A DNA stretch of 64,000 nucleotides from Romanomermis culicivorax (taxonomy: Eukaryota > Nematoda > Enoplea > Mermithida > Mermithidae), in contig CAWUHX010000015.1 of NCBI GenBank assembly GCA_963922205.1, forward strand, positions 744,001 to 808,000, read 5' to 3'. Below are positions 24,304-36,468 of the stretch, piece after piece. The position numbers and the translations under genes are program-made. Numbering within the stretch: position 1 is the stretch's first letter; each line of letters begins with the position of its first letter. The notes under the pieces are model-generated. The model was not told where the DNA came from. It was given only the letters and a program-made list of their open reading frames with translations, and made no database searches.

Positions 24304-25325
24304 CACCGTTTTTTTTTTTCCACAAATGGGGTCTTTTGAGGAAAAAAATTTCGAAATGAGGAAAAAAATTTTGGGTATGGTTCTCATTGTGGAAAAAATT
24401 TTGGGGAACTCTAAACTGAAAAGATGCATTTCGGTGGACTTTAAAAGGTCAAAATCTCAAAATTTTCCGGCGCTTCGCGCCGGTCATGGGTATAATTATA
24501 ACTATGTTCTATCAGGCGCGGCCGTTAGCATATCTACTTCGACTTACTAATTAATGCTCAACAGTTTCTATCAATCAAGTTAGCTCGTTTCATTTTCTAA
24601 TCGTTTACAGTCAATTATGTCGCCGAAAATAGAGATTTTTCATCAAGTCTCAATTTTTTCTCTCGATGATTGGAATTTTTTAACGTTTGCAATCTGTACT
24701 TTTGAGTTTATTGAAGGTGGAAATTGAAGACATCATTCTAGACTACGATTTTAGAACTTCTGCTCATGAATATCTGTTGGAGAGATTTATTTTTCAGCGT
24801 TCAAAAACCCGAAAATTTTTCCGGCGCTTGGCGCCGGAATGGGAAGCAAATTACACTTCATCAGTCTGATTTTAATTTATTTCCCAACGTTATGAAGGTT
24901 CATTTTCCAGCGTTTTAGAAAGTGAAAATCAAAAAATTTTTCCGGCGCTCCGCGCCGGACCAAGAACAAAATAAAATTAGATAATTCTAATCGGAATCAC
25001 AGGAATGTTGATAGCAGATTAATTCATGAGAACTCTATCGTTAACTTGCTTTATCCGCTCCTATAGAACACCAATATATTCTTCATGAGCTCACTTTGGA
25101 CTAACATACATAACCAGAATTTTCTCAATTTTTTTCCTCATTTTTGCAGGTTTCTGACTACAAATACAACAAGATGCTTGGGTATGCTCCTAAAATGCAC
25201 AAAAAAGCATCCGCAGCCACATTATAAGTATTTTTAAAAATGTGGAAAATTTTTGGAAAATGAGGAAAAAAATTTTGGGTCCGGTTCTCATGTGGAAAAA
25301 ATCTTCGAGGAAAAAAAAAACGGTG
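24304..25325 (-). mobile_element. D2: intact-ended D-family element (1,022 bp)
   Basis: CACCGTTTTTTTTTTTCC left end and GGAAAAAAAAAACGGTG right end, with exact 8-bp duplication ACTACACC (24296-24303, 25326-25333). It is oriented opposite to D1, so D1 and D2 form a large inverted repeat. GC palindromes lie at 24467, 24821 and 24942. The 60-aa frame is interrupted here (ATG at 24617). Confidence 0.92.
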
Positions 25326-25668
25326 ACTACACCCATCCCCATCCGTTCCGTTTCGTGTGTTTGTAAATAATGTCAATACAGTAAGATTCATGTTGAATCT
25401 GTACACTATGTCTTGACTAAGCACGTGTGTTAGACTTTGAGAATACAACAAATACTCAATCTCGTAGAAGTCATACATAGTTCTCGAAAAGGATGATGAT
25501 AAATAGCAAGCTAAATGGCAAGCATACATGAACATGGGGGTTGGTGGGTTTGGATCACCAGCAGATATTCATTGACCCCCAGTAGATTTTTCCTGACTCC
25601 CAACAGATGATGGAGGAAAATGAGAAAGAAAAGAAGAGAAAGAATTCCTTAGAATTAAAATGATGCTG

Positions 25669-25919
25669 TATAGTCTGTCTTTTATAGAATGCTTCCAAAA
25701 TAGAAAAATGACACTAATCAGTATTCTCGTCAAAATCATTTTCATAGAGCTCTTGCCGTAAAATTTTTCACTCCAAAAATTGTTAAAGATGAGGTCGGTA
25801 TGCTGACAAATTTTCAGTCCTTTATGATAATATTATTTATCAGAAAATCGTAAAAATCTGAAATACTACTTGCTTTCCACTACCATTATATAGCAACATT
25901 TCAAGAAAAACAGACTATA
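25669..25919 (+). mobile_element. C-family MITE, copy 1 (Tc1/mariner-like ends)
   Basis: Ends TATAGTCTGT and ACAGACTATA, consistent with TA target duplication. About 250 bp, no coding. Highly similar to copies at 29082-29333 and 29760-30007. Confidence 0.85.
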
Positions 25920-27351
25920 GTTTAACGATGTTTTTGAACAAAGTGTACACTTTATTCCAACGAAGTAAGCATTAAATTCTTTAAAGAGGCTGAAGAATTT
26001 TCTGCTTTGATGTTAGAAAACCTTTCTTTTGGTTATCGATAAGAACAAAATTTCTATCCTACCCCCTGTTCTGGCTGACCGTCAGCAGACTTTCCATACT
26101 GTGCATGTATGATGGCACTTGACATGAACATTATGACTAGAGAAAACGAATTGATGAACATTAAGTCTGATCCAAATAAGTTTGAAACAGCAGACAGAAG
26201 TTATGATGTACTCTTGTATATTTTATTCATAGGCTGAGCTGAGAATGTTCACAACATTACACGAGCATGTCTCTAACGATCTCACCATCCTATGTAATCA
26301 AAACGTCGTAAAACGGTAATCCACTGGCAATGAATTTTTAAAACACTTCTGTCGTATCATATCAGATTTTTTTGAACAAACCGCGCATACTGTTGACAGA
26401 ACAGTCCATGTTGGCAATATGCAGGAACATTATAATTGTCGATTTCTGACAGTTCGTTCGTAATGTTATAACAAAAACGACAGGGTCGAAAGTTATTTGG
26501 AAAAAAGAAAATTAAGATGCCACATTTTTCTGTCTTGTAAATCCGGTCTTTCGGTATTTTATGAACACTCGTCCTTCATGGTCGGAGACGAAACATTGTT
26601 GGAATGAAAGGCATCTTAATTTTGAACGTGGTTCGACTATAGTGTTGACGTGCAACAAATCCATACCTATTCTGATCAACAGGCGCAGGTGGTTATTCCG
26701 AAAATTCATTATTCCAAAATGATCCATAAAATAGGCTCAAATACAGAAAAAAAACGCTAAAGCTTATTACTGCAATAAATAAAGAAAATTTATTGTCTAT
26801 TAGCGGTAACAGCTGAAAATTTCCACTTACTGAATGGTAAAAGTTCCTAATAATAAGCCCAAATCAGAAGTGCAGTCGCCGACTGTCGCCGATTGTCGGC
26901 GACAAAAATCCTAGGATTTTTTCACATCTTAATTGGGCTTTCTGCAAATTGCCTATACATTCCATAGAATCGTCGACTGTCGCCGACAAAAATCCTAGGA
27001 TTTTTTACTTCTGAATAGGGTTTTATTCAGATTCCAAACCGTAAGTTACTTAACAGAGTTGGGTCTTCCGATGTGCAAATTAAGAGTTCTTCTGCAGGCA
27101 TTGAACGTTCTGTATCAAATTGACCTACTTTCGTGGTTTTCTGCGTCTTTCATGTCTCTGTTGGTGTAATTTTTCAAATGGATGCATGTTTGACCCCACG
27201 GAAAGCCGAATTTTCCCGCGTTCAACGTTTCTTTCTCCACACGCAGGAAAATTTTGGTCAGCGTTGCTTGTACTACAAACTTTTGCGAAATTCATAACAG
27301 AGATTTCGGAAACCAGCTATTCTGAAAATAGCGAGTCCTCAAAACGGTCTA
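25920..27351. other. No gene recognised; two copies of an 18-bp palindrome
   Basis: AT-rich sequence without a supported ORF. The motif GTCGCCGAC plus AAAAATCCTAGGATTTTT occurs at about 26897-26921 and 26981-27005. Confidence 0.5.
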
Positions 27352-28420
27352 TTCCCAAGTGAACGATTCCAAGTGAGCGATTTCCCAATTCAGCAGCGAT
27401 TCCCACGTGAGCGATTCCAAATTAAGTGAATTCACAAGAATGCCCTTTGGACGATTCCAAACGAGCGATATAGAATTTAATAACACATTTTTCGTAATTT
27501 TTACCTTATATTTTTTTGTATGTTTATTTTTTCTTTCGTTTTCTGTGTGTATTGTTTATGTATGTTTTTACATTTTTATATTTTATCTCTGCATTCTTCC
27601 ATTTTTTCATGTCATCTCCTTCTTCCTTCCTGCCATTGAAACGGCACATTACAAGTTGTCATTTTTAATAAGCATTGTCTCTCATAATTCTCATACAATT
27701 CGGCACGCTCTATTTCTCCAATTTAATTTTATCCTTTGTGATTTTTTCTTCATTCTTACCAACATTTCATCTTACTTTTTTGCTTTTACTTCTTCATCTT
27801 TATCTTCCTCTTTTTCTATTTTGCTGATTCTTTCTTTTTTTGTTCTTTTTTTCGCATAATTTTGTCTTTCTTCCTCGCTGTTTTCACTATCTCGCTTTTT
27901 CTTTCTCGTCACTTTTTTCATTTTTTCTTCTAATACTTTTCCACATATTTTCACTTTCCTTCAATGTTTTCATTTTATTGATGTTTCCTTTCTCTTGATG
28001 TTGTTTTTATTCCAGCATTCTTTTGTTTATATTTTTTATGAAGGTTTTCACACACATACGCCGAACTGTACAAGAATTATGCGGGAGATTACGGCTATTC
28101 AAAATGACAACTTGTAATGTATTGTATGATGAGCAAAAAAAGAAAAATTAGATGACAAGTACGAAGAAAATGAATGGAAGCAGAGACAAAAAATGAAAAC
28201 GTAAAAAATACATCTACAAAAACATGAGCAATACACGCGCAAAACGAAAGGAAAAATAAATACATACGAAGAAAAGTATAGGGTAACGAGGAAAATATGA
28301 GGAAAGTGTTATTATACTCTCGATCGCTCGTTATCGCCCAAATGGTAATTCGATCAATTCGGAATTCATTCACTTGGGAATCGCTCACTTGGGTATCGCT
28401 CACTTGGGAATCGCTTACAT
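27352..28420. mobile_element. Element with ~300-bp imperfect terminal inverted repeats
   Basis: The left arm (27352-27668) and the reverse complement of the right arm (28100-28420) align over most of their length. Both begin with tandem CAAGTGAGCGATTCC-like units and end at CATTACAAGTTGTCATTTT. The T-rich 150-aa frame inside is low complexity and not a gene. Confidence 0.75.
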
Positions 28421-29081
28421 GAGAATATCCCCTAGGACAGTGATCGTTAAAATACCGATGGCCTCAATCAATATTTTTATAATAACGATCAGATCATTGA
28501 AATCTCAGGAGAAGGCTGTTTTTATTCTGTGCCAAATGAAAGAAGGGAATGAAACAAAAAAAGAAGAGGGAAACAAAAAAGGGTATATTTTGACATACCG
28601 TGTCATAAAAATCTATTCCAACAAGTGTTCAATTTGCAAAACTAGTTCATGATTAGTTGGTTCAAATTTATAGCGATGCTGAAAAATCATAAATACTAAC
28701 ATAACTATTTAATCCGAGCTGTGAATCCGTCCGCCGATTGCCATATGATAGTTTTTTCGAACAAACATTATGACAAGCTTTGATTTTAATCCATCAATTG
28801 CTCACCTTGGACGAAGGCTAGATCGTACATAGGCATTCTGTGAGTCTTCCAAGATTTGACCAGCTCCCTTGCCGATACTATGCTCCATTTTGAAATGATT
28901 GATGCCAGCGTTCGGAGTTTCACTACTAGAGCTCAGGAAATGTATTTTAAACAAGTGATCATCAAGCAGTCTGTATCGTGAAGGAAAATTTCTTTGAATA
29001 AAATCAACAAGCTTTCCATAATTCTGAATGAAAGTTTGACTGAAACTTCGCTGCATCGGTCATTTCAAAACGAATGGAATA
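28421..29081. other. No feature recognised
   Basis: AT-rich; short unsupported frames only. Confidence 0.4.
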
Positions 29082-29333
29082 TATAGTCTGTTTTTTATAA
29101 AAATGCTTCCAAATAGAAAAGTGACATAAATCAGTAATGTAGTCAAAATTGTTTACATAGAGCTCTTATTGTAAAATTTTTCACTCGAAAAATTGTTAAA
29201 GGTTAGGTCAGTATGCTCACACATGTCCAGTCTCATATGATGTACAGTTTATCAGTAAATCGTGAAAATCTGAAATACAACTTGCTTTCCATACTTTCAT
29301 TTTTTACAAGCATTACAGGAAAAACAGACTATA
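29082..29333 (+). mobile_element. C-family MITE, copy 2
   Basis: Same ends and interior as the copy at 25669-25919 (TATAGTCTG to CAGACTATA). Confidence 0.85.
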
Positions 29334-29759
29334 AGAGCACTGATCCGGCAAATTTTGATCTCATAATATACTTATAAAATGTTGACACTATGCTAACTAG
29401 ATCTTGCCGCGAATTTTTTTTTTAGCCAGAAAAGCGACTCTATTGGTCGAAGAGCGAAAGTTTATCTCGATTGGCCGACTGTTTATTTGGACGTATGAGC
29501 CAATGAAATCGACAATCGACTATTCGGAAATTTGTTCTTTGAATAAATTTGAATAATGAAACATCATTTCCAGCTGTACATCGGAAACTTCATTGCATAT
29601 AGTTTTTTTTCGCGATACTTCTGAATATTACGAGTAGAAAACAAGGTACTGTCTGACTTTGGCGCCCATTGTTTAGTAACGATCTTTCTTGGATGCCCTT
29701 TTGGTGCCCGTCTCACTTTGCCCCCCACCTTATACACACTGTTATTTCAACACTCATTC

Positions 29760-30007
29760 TATAGTCAGTTTTTTATAAAATGCTTCCAAATAGAAAAGTG
29801 ACACAAATAAGTAGTGTCGTCAAATCGTTTACATAAAGTTCTTACTGTAAAATTTTTCACTCGAAAAATTGGTAAAGGTTAGATCAGTATGCTCGCAGAT
29901 TTCCAGTCCTTCATGATATATTGTTTATCAGAAAATTGCGAAAATCTGAAATACTACTTGCTTTCCACTTTCATTATTTGGAAGCATTTCAAGAAAAACG
30001 GACTATA
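29760..30007 (+). mobile_element. C-family MITE, copy 3
   Basis: Ends TATAGTCAGT and CGGACTATA, each one base off the other copies. The interior is clearly homologous. Confidence 0.83.
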
Positions 30008-30029
30008 ATCGCATGTCCCGAGTTCTTGT

Positions 30030-30367
30030 GGGTGAGTTTTTTTTGGGCCAGGGGTCAGTAATTCCCCAAAATTTTGGGGAGGGGAGTCATGTCCAAAAAT
30101 TGTTCAAAAGTAGTAATTTTTCAAGAAAAACGTTATAAAATGTTTCATGACGTTTTTGACCATATTCTGTTCAAAAATCTACATTATTCGTCACTAAATT
30201 GACATTTTTCATGTATTTTTCCGCTCAAAAGTATGGGGGTCCCTATGACTACCAGGCTAGCCATTGAATTGGAAAATCCTGAGGGATCGCCTAATGGCGG
30301 GCCATACGGTCGACGACGATTTCTGGAGGGGGTGTTCAGCATTCCCCCTCCCCTAATTACATGTATG
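30030..30367 (+). mobile_element. B-family element, degraded left end
   Basis: The right terminus TTACATGTATG and the inner GGGGTCCCTA...GGCTAGCCAT segment match other B copies. The left end and target duplication are eroded. Confidence 0.75.
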
Positions 30368-31049
30368 TGTCACCATGGGCACATGCTGCCGTCGTGCGTT
30401 TTCCTCTGAACCCGTAGACTTGATGTTTCACTCTCAAGTCAAGGCGGCCACACCTGCATACTAATGATGGTGACTGCTGCACTCGCTCCAGCCATTGAAG
30501 GTTGTGCAATTGGCGGTAGAGCAGAGCTACTACCCGGTACGACACACATTACATATGATTATAATTTAAGTGACTCGACTATTTATATTATTTTATAATT
30601 AACGTCCATTCAAGTTTATGGCTATCCTTAAAGTCTAAGCTCAATTCAGAAACGAAAAACACACAGGCGTCGCTTAGTGTCGCATGATTGTGTGCGAATT
30701 TCACTGGCTGTTTCCGATTTTACCAGCTCAGAAGTCAAAAAGTCGATAGTCGACGACAATCGGCGATTGTAAGGAATCTTAATCAAAGAAGATAGTTCAA
30801 TTATATAAAATTTGAATTTTTTCATGTTAGTTTGCGACCCGGCTGCATAGATTCTTTCAAAATACATTGTTTCTATAATTCAGTCATCAGTATCGTGGGA
30901 TAACAATATTTGCATAGACTCTGCTTACATACTCAGGCATCGACTTACTGCTAAGGATTGCTTAGCTCCGTAAGGAATATACACGGGGCTTTTAATTCGA
31001 CCTTTTGTAGCTATTCAGTTTGTACAACAAGTTTCTACTTTCTTTAGTG
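30368..31049. other. No feature recognised
   Basis: Unique-looking AT-rich DNA between a B fragment and the LINE-A remnant; no convincing ORF. Confidence 0.4.
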
Positions 31050-31239
31050 TTGGATCAGATGAAATAGATTTACTGTAAATTTTGTGGTTCAACTCAAAAT
31101 TCGAATCACTAAAACGGTGGTTTTTTTGTGCACGGACGGACATTTGTGTTAATTGGCACAAAGGGCCAAAAAAAATTTTTCACAAAAAATTTTTCAGTGA
31201 CATTATTTTCATAACTGAAACATGGTTATCTGATGAGAT
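31050..31239 (+). pseudogene. LINE-A endonuclease domain, first part
   Basis: DIIFITETWLSDEI is the N-terminal signature of the APE-type endonuclease of Jockey/CR1-like LINEs (catalytic E in ETWL). The frame is cut at 31240 by an L element and resumes exactly at 34087. The 5' border is not visible. Confidence 0.8.
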
Positions 31240-32742
31240 CATACCTGTAAGAGGTCCGACCAGTTGGTGGGGGCACTGTTTTTTTTCCACATTTGCACTA
31301 TAATGTGGAAAAAAATGTGGAATGTGGAAAAAATTTTTGAGGTCTTTCCACAAATGTGGAAGAAAAATTTGGGGTTTTCATATTGAAAAGATGCATTTTG
31401 GTACATTTTAGGAGGTCCAAATCTCAAAATTTTCCGGCGCTTCGAGCCGGTTATAACGTTAATAATCATCATTATTCATTAAGTAGCTCAGGCGCGGCTT
31501 TTATCATGTCTACCTTCATTTATCACTTAATCTCTATTAGTTTTCATCATCTTTAACGTAGTATCTCATGTTTTAATTGGTAATCTTCAACATTTTATCA
31601 TAATATTTAATGAAGATTCGCATTTTTTCCTTTTGAGAAAGATCAATACGTCAAGTCTCTACGCTTTATGATGCGATTATTTCTTTGCTAACGTAAAATC
31701 AATTCAAAAGCTTCATGGAAATATCTTTCGGAAATTTATAATCTTCTTACTCATATATTTTCGACCAAGTTCATGAGAGTTTACAAATAAATTACAGATT
31801 TTAAAATTTCTCAAGTAAAATTCTAGAAGTTACGACTCTTGAACATAGAATTCTTGAAATAAATGTTCGGAAAATTGATTTTCCAGCATCGCAGAATGCC
31901 AATATACCGCCGGAAAGATTACCATCTTTTTTGGGCTTTCACTTGTCATCATAGGGGACTTGACCATTGATTTCTTGTGTAATTCAAGTCAATTAGGATA
32001 GTTTGCTAGAAAATTTGTTCAACAACGCTTGTAGATTAGGCTTTTAAGTCGAACATTTCAATTTTTCTCCAATTTCAATGAATTAACTTCTCTAAAAACA
32101 CCGGAAGTCTTGAAAAAGCTCATAAACAGTGCGATAAAGCGCCTGTGAGCATTTTAAAGCCAAAAAACGAGGATTTTAAGACGAAAAAAAAATTTTTTCC
32201 ACATGTGGAAAAAAATTTGACCCCTTTCCACATTTGTGGAAAAAAGTTCGTGGAAAAAAAAAACAGTCGGTGGGGGGGGAGGGAAAGGAAGGGTAAACCC
32301 AAAATTTTGGGGTGGGGGTCCCAACATTTCCAAAATATTGATGGGGTGGGGGTCGAAAAACCCCCAAAAAAGTCGAAAAAATTTCGAAAATTTTCCAAAT
32401 AAAGCCACTTTTTTCCTAATTTTTCCAATTTTTCCGAGTTTGCGGGAGGGAGTTGGGTGGGTACAGCACGTCGATTCAGGTGATAATTGAATATTTCTCG
32501 TTGCGGAACAGATAGCTCTCAAAATACTACACATCGGAAAAAAATAAAAGCAGATTTGGAATCAGCATTCTTTTTCCGATCAGAAAATCTCAGTTTCGTA
32601 TGGTAGAGTTTAGTAAGACGCAATCTGATTCACGCGATGAGAAAACCCGCTCTGAAAAGTTTCGTAGGAATTTCAAATTTTTGACTACAGTAAACCATCA
32701 TGTCGAAACAGAAGAACGGGAGTGATATTCAAATATTACAAC

Positions 32743-33809
32743 CAGGGTTGGCAAAAACCCAGTTTTTGAAATCTTCATTTTTGGGTTTTTGGGTTTTTGG
32801 GTGGGTTTTTCTGGGTTTTTCTGGGTTTTTGGTGGGTTTTTCTGGGTTTTTGGTGGGTTTTTCTAGGGTTTTTGTTCCAGTTTTGTACTAATGAATGATC
32901 ATTTTACTTAAAATATATATGAGAATGTTATTTTTAACGTATAAAGTGTATTAAATTGCTGAACAGTGTTCAAGACTGACTATACATTTGGTTGTAACAT
33001 ATTTACACGAGTCACGCGACTGCACATTGCACAACGATTTTATCGATTTGGCTCATTAAAACGATTGGCTGTTTATTGAATTTTTTATTGCATGATCTAA
33101 ACACTAAAAATTGAAATGTCACTTTAAAAAATTGAAAATTACGGAAATCAAATTTCACGCTTCGGCTTCGCTCACTTCATCAGATTCACAGTTACGGGAA
33201 CTTTCTAGCAGCCCAAAGTTTGTCTTAACGAATACCAGTTTGCGCACTGTTTCCGTCGACAACTGATTTCGCAGCTTGGAATGTATGAAGCCAAAGGTAG
33301 AGAAGTTTCTTTCCGAAGATGCGGTAGAGACAACGAGCAAAAAAACCTCAATTAATTTTTTATACATGTAATACATTGAAACAAATAACATGTTATCTAT
33401 GTGTACCTTCAGAGCGATTCGTTGCACCAGCGGCCAGTCAGCTCCATCTGTGAGCCAATATTCAAGGACAGACTTTTTCTTTTTGACGAGCATCTGGTAG
33501 CGAAATGAGTTATTTTGTTTTTGTAATTTTGCCTCAATCATGTATTGCGTCAATTCTTGATACACAGCACTTTTTTGGTCAGCTAGTTCTGGATTTGCCA
33601 CAGGAAAATTAACGATGAAATCCTCAATCTCGTTCTGGATTTGCCACAGGGAAATTAACGATGAAATCCTCAAATTAACGTTGAAATCCTCATTTTAAAA
33701 GAATTAAGAAAAACCCAAAAACCCAAAAACCCAAATTTTGTCAAAAAAATGCACCCAGAAAAACCCAGAAAAACCCAAAAACCCAAAAACCCAGGTCTTG
33801 CCAACCCTG
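32743..33809 (-). mobile_element. hAT transposon, internally deleted (1,067 bp)
   Basis: TIRs CAGGGTTGGCAAAAACCC and the reverse complement of CAGGGTTGGCAAGACC. The exact 8-bp duplication is ATTACAAC (32735-32742, 33810-33817). Subterminal GGGTTTTT repeats fill both ends. It keeps only the transposase C-terminus. Confidence 0.95.
33155..33673 (-). pseudogene. hAT transposase C-terminal fragment (dimerisation domain)
   Basis: The end of the frame contains SSERNFSTFGFIHSKLRNQL and TVRKLVFVKTN, the hATC dimerisation domain pattern (A/S-S-E-R-x-F-S, then K-x-R-N-x-L and VRKLVF). The DDE catalytic domain upstream is missing, so this copy cannot supply transposase. Confidence 0.9.
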
Positions 33810-34086
33810 ATTACAACGCTATGTTGAAGAGAATAGATGATTATGCAAGATTCACTATCGTACGTTGAAATTGGTTGCATCTTTGCTGAGATATATGCAA
33901 TTAATCATGACTTTTTTTATTTCCTTATTACTGTAGTAACGCTGTAATGAGTTGTAATTTCTCCGCTGATGAATCTACGTGACAGGGTGTTGACCAAGTT
34001 GGGGGTGGGGGGTCCCAACATTTGGGTACAGGGTTCGACCAAGTTGGGGGTGAGGGTCCCCCCCCAATTACAGGTATGGATGAGAT

Positions 34087-34988
34087 CCCAGATGCTCTCA
34101 TTTGTATTGACGCCGAAGGTATTACGCTGTGATTGAAAAGGTCAGAATGGAGGTGGCGTTGCTGCTGTATTTCGGAAAAATTTAAAGGTTGACGTGTCTA
34201 AAATACCCCCTGAAAAATCTCTACCCGATGTTGTAACATTTGAAGTTATTTTGACTGGTGTCAAACTTAAATGCATACTTACTCTGTTATAGACCACCCA
34301 GATATATGACATTGAACTTATCGGTAATTTTATACTGCTTTTTGAATTTTGTGTTGCAGATAATTCCAAATGTATTATTCTTGGAGATTCTAATTTACCA
34401 TCTTTGAAACAGTATGGATATCCTTCTCATATTGACAATTTTATCCTTCCATTGCACAATTGTTTGACAAGAAATGGTTTTGAGCAATTTGTAACAAAAT
34501 CAACTCGTGGCCATAATTTTTTTTATTAAGTATTCTGTAATTTCCCTGGTCTTGTGAATAATTGCACCACAGGGAATATTTTTCTACGAGTGACAATTGT
34601 ACTGTAAATTTTAGTATCAATGTTAGAATCAAGGATAAACTCATTATGATGATAAATTTGATTTCAGGAAAGCTGATTATGAATCTCTTCAAATGTATTT
34701 GGCAAAAGTCGATTGGACAGATTTTTTTTAACAATGCATTACTGTCAATGACTTCTATCTTGTCTTTTTAGAACCAATGAAGTTAATACTGGAATTTGTT
34801 CCCAAAAAGAAAATTTTCTCAAAAACCTCTAATTTGCCAAAGTGTCTTTTGAAATTAAAATCAATAAAGAAAAACTTGTGGAAAAATTATGTTAAAAATC
34901 ATCGTAATGCTAACAAGAATAGACTCAAACACAATTCAAAAGTCTTGAAAACTGCAATGATCAAATATCATGCTAGAAAGGAAGAATG
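34087..34988 (+). pseudogene. LINE-A endonuclease domain, second part, and linker
   Basis: The frame continues with IPDALICIDAEG, GGGVAAVFRKNL and CIILGDSNLPS (the GDxN motif), with several frameshifts and stops. The linker frame 34777-34989 ends ...HARKEE, where LINE-B is inserted. It resumes at 36469 with LLKSNSIEDFYRF. Confidence 0.82.
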
Positions 34989-36468
34989 ATGATGATGATG
35001 ATTTTATTTGCAACGACACTAAGCAATGTTAAGAGAATATAATAAAATAAACGAATAAGTTAATTAAATACGGAATAAATATGCAGTACATTTACGAATA
35101 TGCTGTGCTTGGTCAAAAAAGCATATAGCTCTTACAGTTGACCAAAATTGTACTTATCCAATTTAGAGCGAAAAATTTTACTATTTCTAGATGTTATTAT
35201 CGATTCAGGAAGTTTATTCCAAATAGGAATGACTCTATTTGTATAAGAGTATTTCTTAATATCAGTCCTTGGAATATCTGTTTTTAACTTCCGATTGTGG
35301 TTGGACCGGGTCTGAGAATGTGTAATGGTGCAGAAATCATTCAATTTTAGATCTACTTCATGATTTATTATCTTATATAACATAACCAAATCATTCAAAC
35401 GCCTTCTACTTTCAAGTGTCTCTAACTTTAATATAGTTAGGCGATCATTATAAGAAACATCAGGATAGTTGAGAACCCTTTTTGTGAAGTATTTCTGTAC
35501 TTTTTCAATGGCTCTGATGTTCTTAGTTGAGCGGGGTGACCAGATGGTAGTTGCATATTCCAGAATAGATCTGACGTATGTTTTGTATGCATTAGTCAGT
35601 AAAAATTTATCTTTGCTTACAAATAGACGAAATATAAGATATAATCTGTAGTAATCATTCTTTATAATATGGCCTAATATGTTCATCAAATTTAAAATTT
35701 TTGGTTAAAAAATACCAAGATCTTCAACATAATTGTCAGTATCCTCAATTATTCTATCGTCAATTTTGTATTTCTTCATTTTGTTATAATATCCAAAATG
35801 CATTACCTTACTTTTGGAAGTAGAGAGAGTTAGTTGAGATCTTTCAGACCATCTGACAATAGATTCTAGTAAATTTTTAAAGGTCCCCACTGTTTTCAGT
35901 ACAGCTAAAGATTTTTATATCATCAGCGAACAGAAACAGGCTTACTTCAGGTGATCGTGGTAGGTTATCTATATCATTGACATATAAAAGGAATAGTAAA
36001 GGACCCAAAACACTGCCCTGTGGGACACCACTTGTTACATTTTGAGAAGTAGACAAGGTGTTTTTTAACTTAACTCTTTGTTGTCTATCATGAAGAAAAT
36101 CGGTAATCCATGACAATAAATTTCCCTTGAGACTATATTTTTCCACTTTTTCAATGAGCTTTGAATGTGGTACTGTGTCAACGGCTTTAGAAAAATCCAA
36201 ATATATTACATCAACTCAACTGCCCTTTTTTTGTCAATGTTATCAATTAAGTATTTAGAGAACAGTAAGAGCTGGGTTTCGCAGGATCTTTTCTTCACAA
36301 AACCAAACTGATGATCAGACTTGAGCTTTTATGATTTTTTTCAAGAATCCTACAACAAATGCAAGTTAAAGATACAGGCCGATAGTTGGGACTTTCACTC
36401 GTGATCCCTTTCTTCAAAACTGGAGTCACATGAGCCATTTTCCAGATGCTCGGAAGGCGAATGTTTGC
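34989..36468 (-). pseudogene. LINE-B: truncated second LINE inserted in LINE-A
   Basis: On the minus strand, in order: PNYRPVSLT, MDFSKAVDTVPHSKL, GVPQGSVLGPLLFLLYVNDI, FLFADDIKIF (RT catalytic DD), then the thumb region IEKVQKYFTKRVLNY and IPIWNKLPESI. The frame is broken in at least three places. The 3' end carries a short ATC repeat at about 34987-35001. It belongs to a family different from LINE-A. Confidence 0.88.

Larger units (their letters stand above)
21649..25339 (+). mobile_element. D0: outer D-family element disrupted by three insertions
   Basis: It starts CACCGTTTTC after CATCCGTT (21641-21648), and the same 8-mer recurs at 25340-25347. It is interrupted by an A MITE (21953-22195) and by D copies at 22413-23979 and 24304-25325. 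The expected CGGTG right end is missing, so the last part is probably deleted. The outer boundary is therefore less certain than the inner ones. Confidence 0.6.
31240..34078 (+). mobile_element. L element inserted in LINE-A, itself carrying a hAT
   Basis: CATACCTGTAA and TTACAGGTATG ends with exact duplication GATGAGAT (31232-31239, 34079-34086). Removing it restores a continuous LINE endonuclease frame. The interior matches 19475-21596 and the reverse fragment at about 39330-40130. No transposase of its own. Confidence 0.93.

Noticed and set aside
27407-27859. 150-aa hydrophobic frame
   Set aside because: T-rich low-complexity arm and interior of a foldback element; Phe/Ser/Leu bias follows from base composition.
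32154-32534. 126-aa frame and overlapping frames
   Set aside because: Inside an L element; Phe/Pro/Gly-rich product arises from G/C and T runs.
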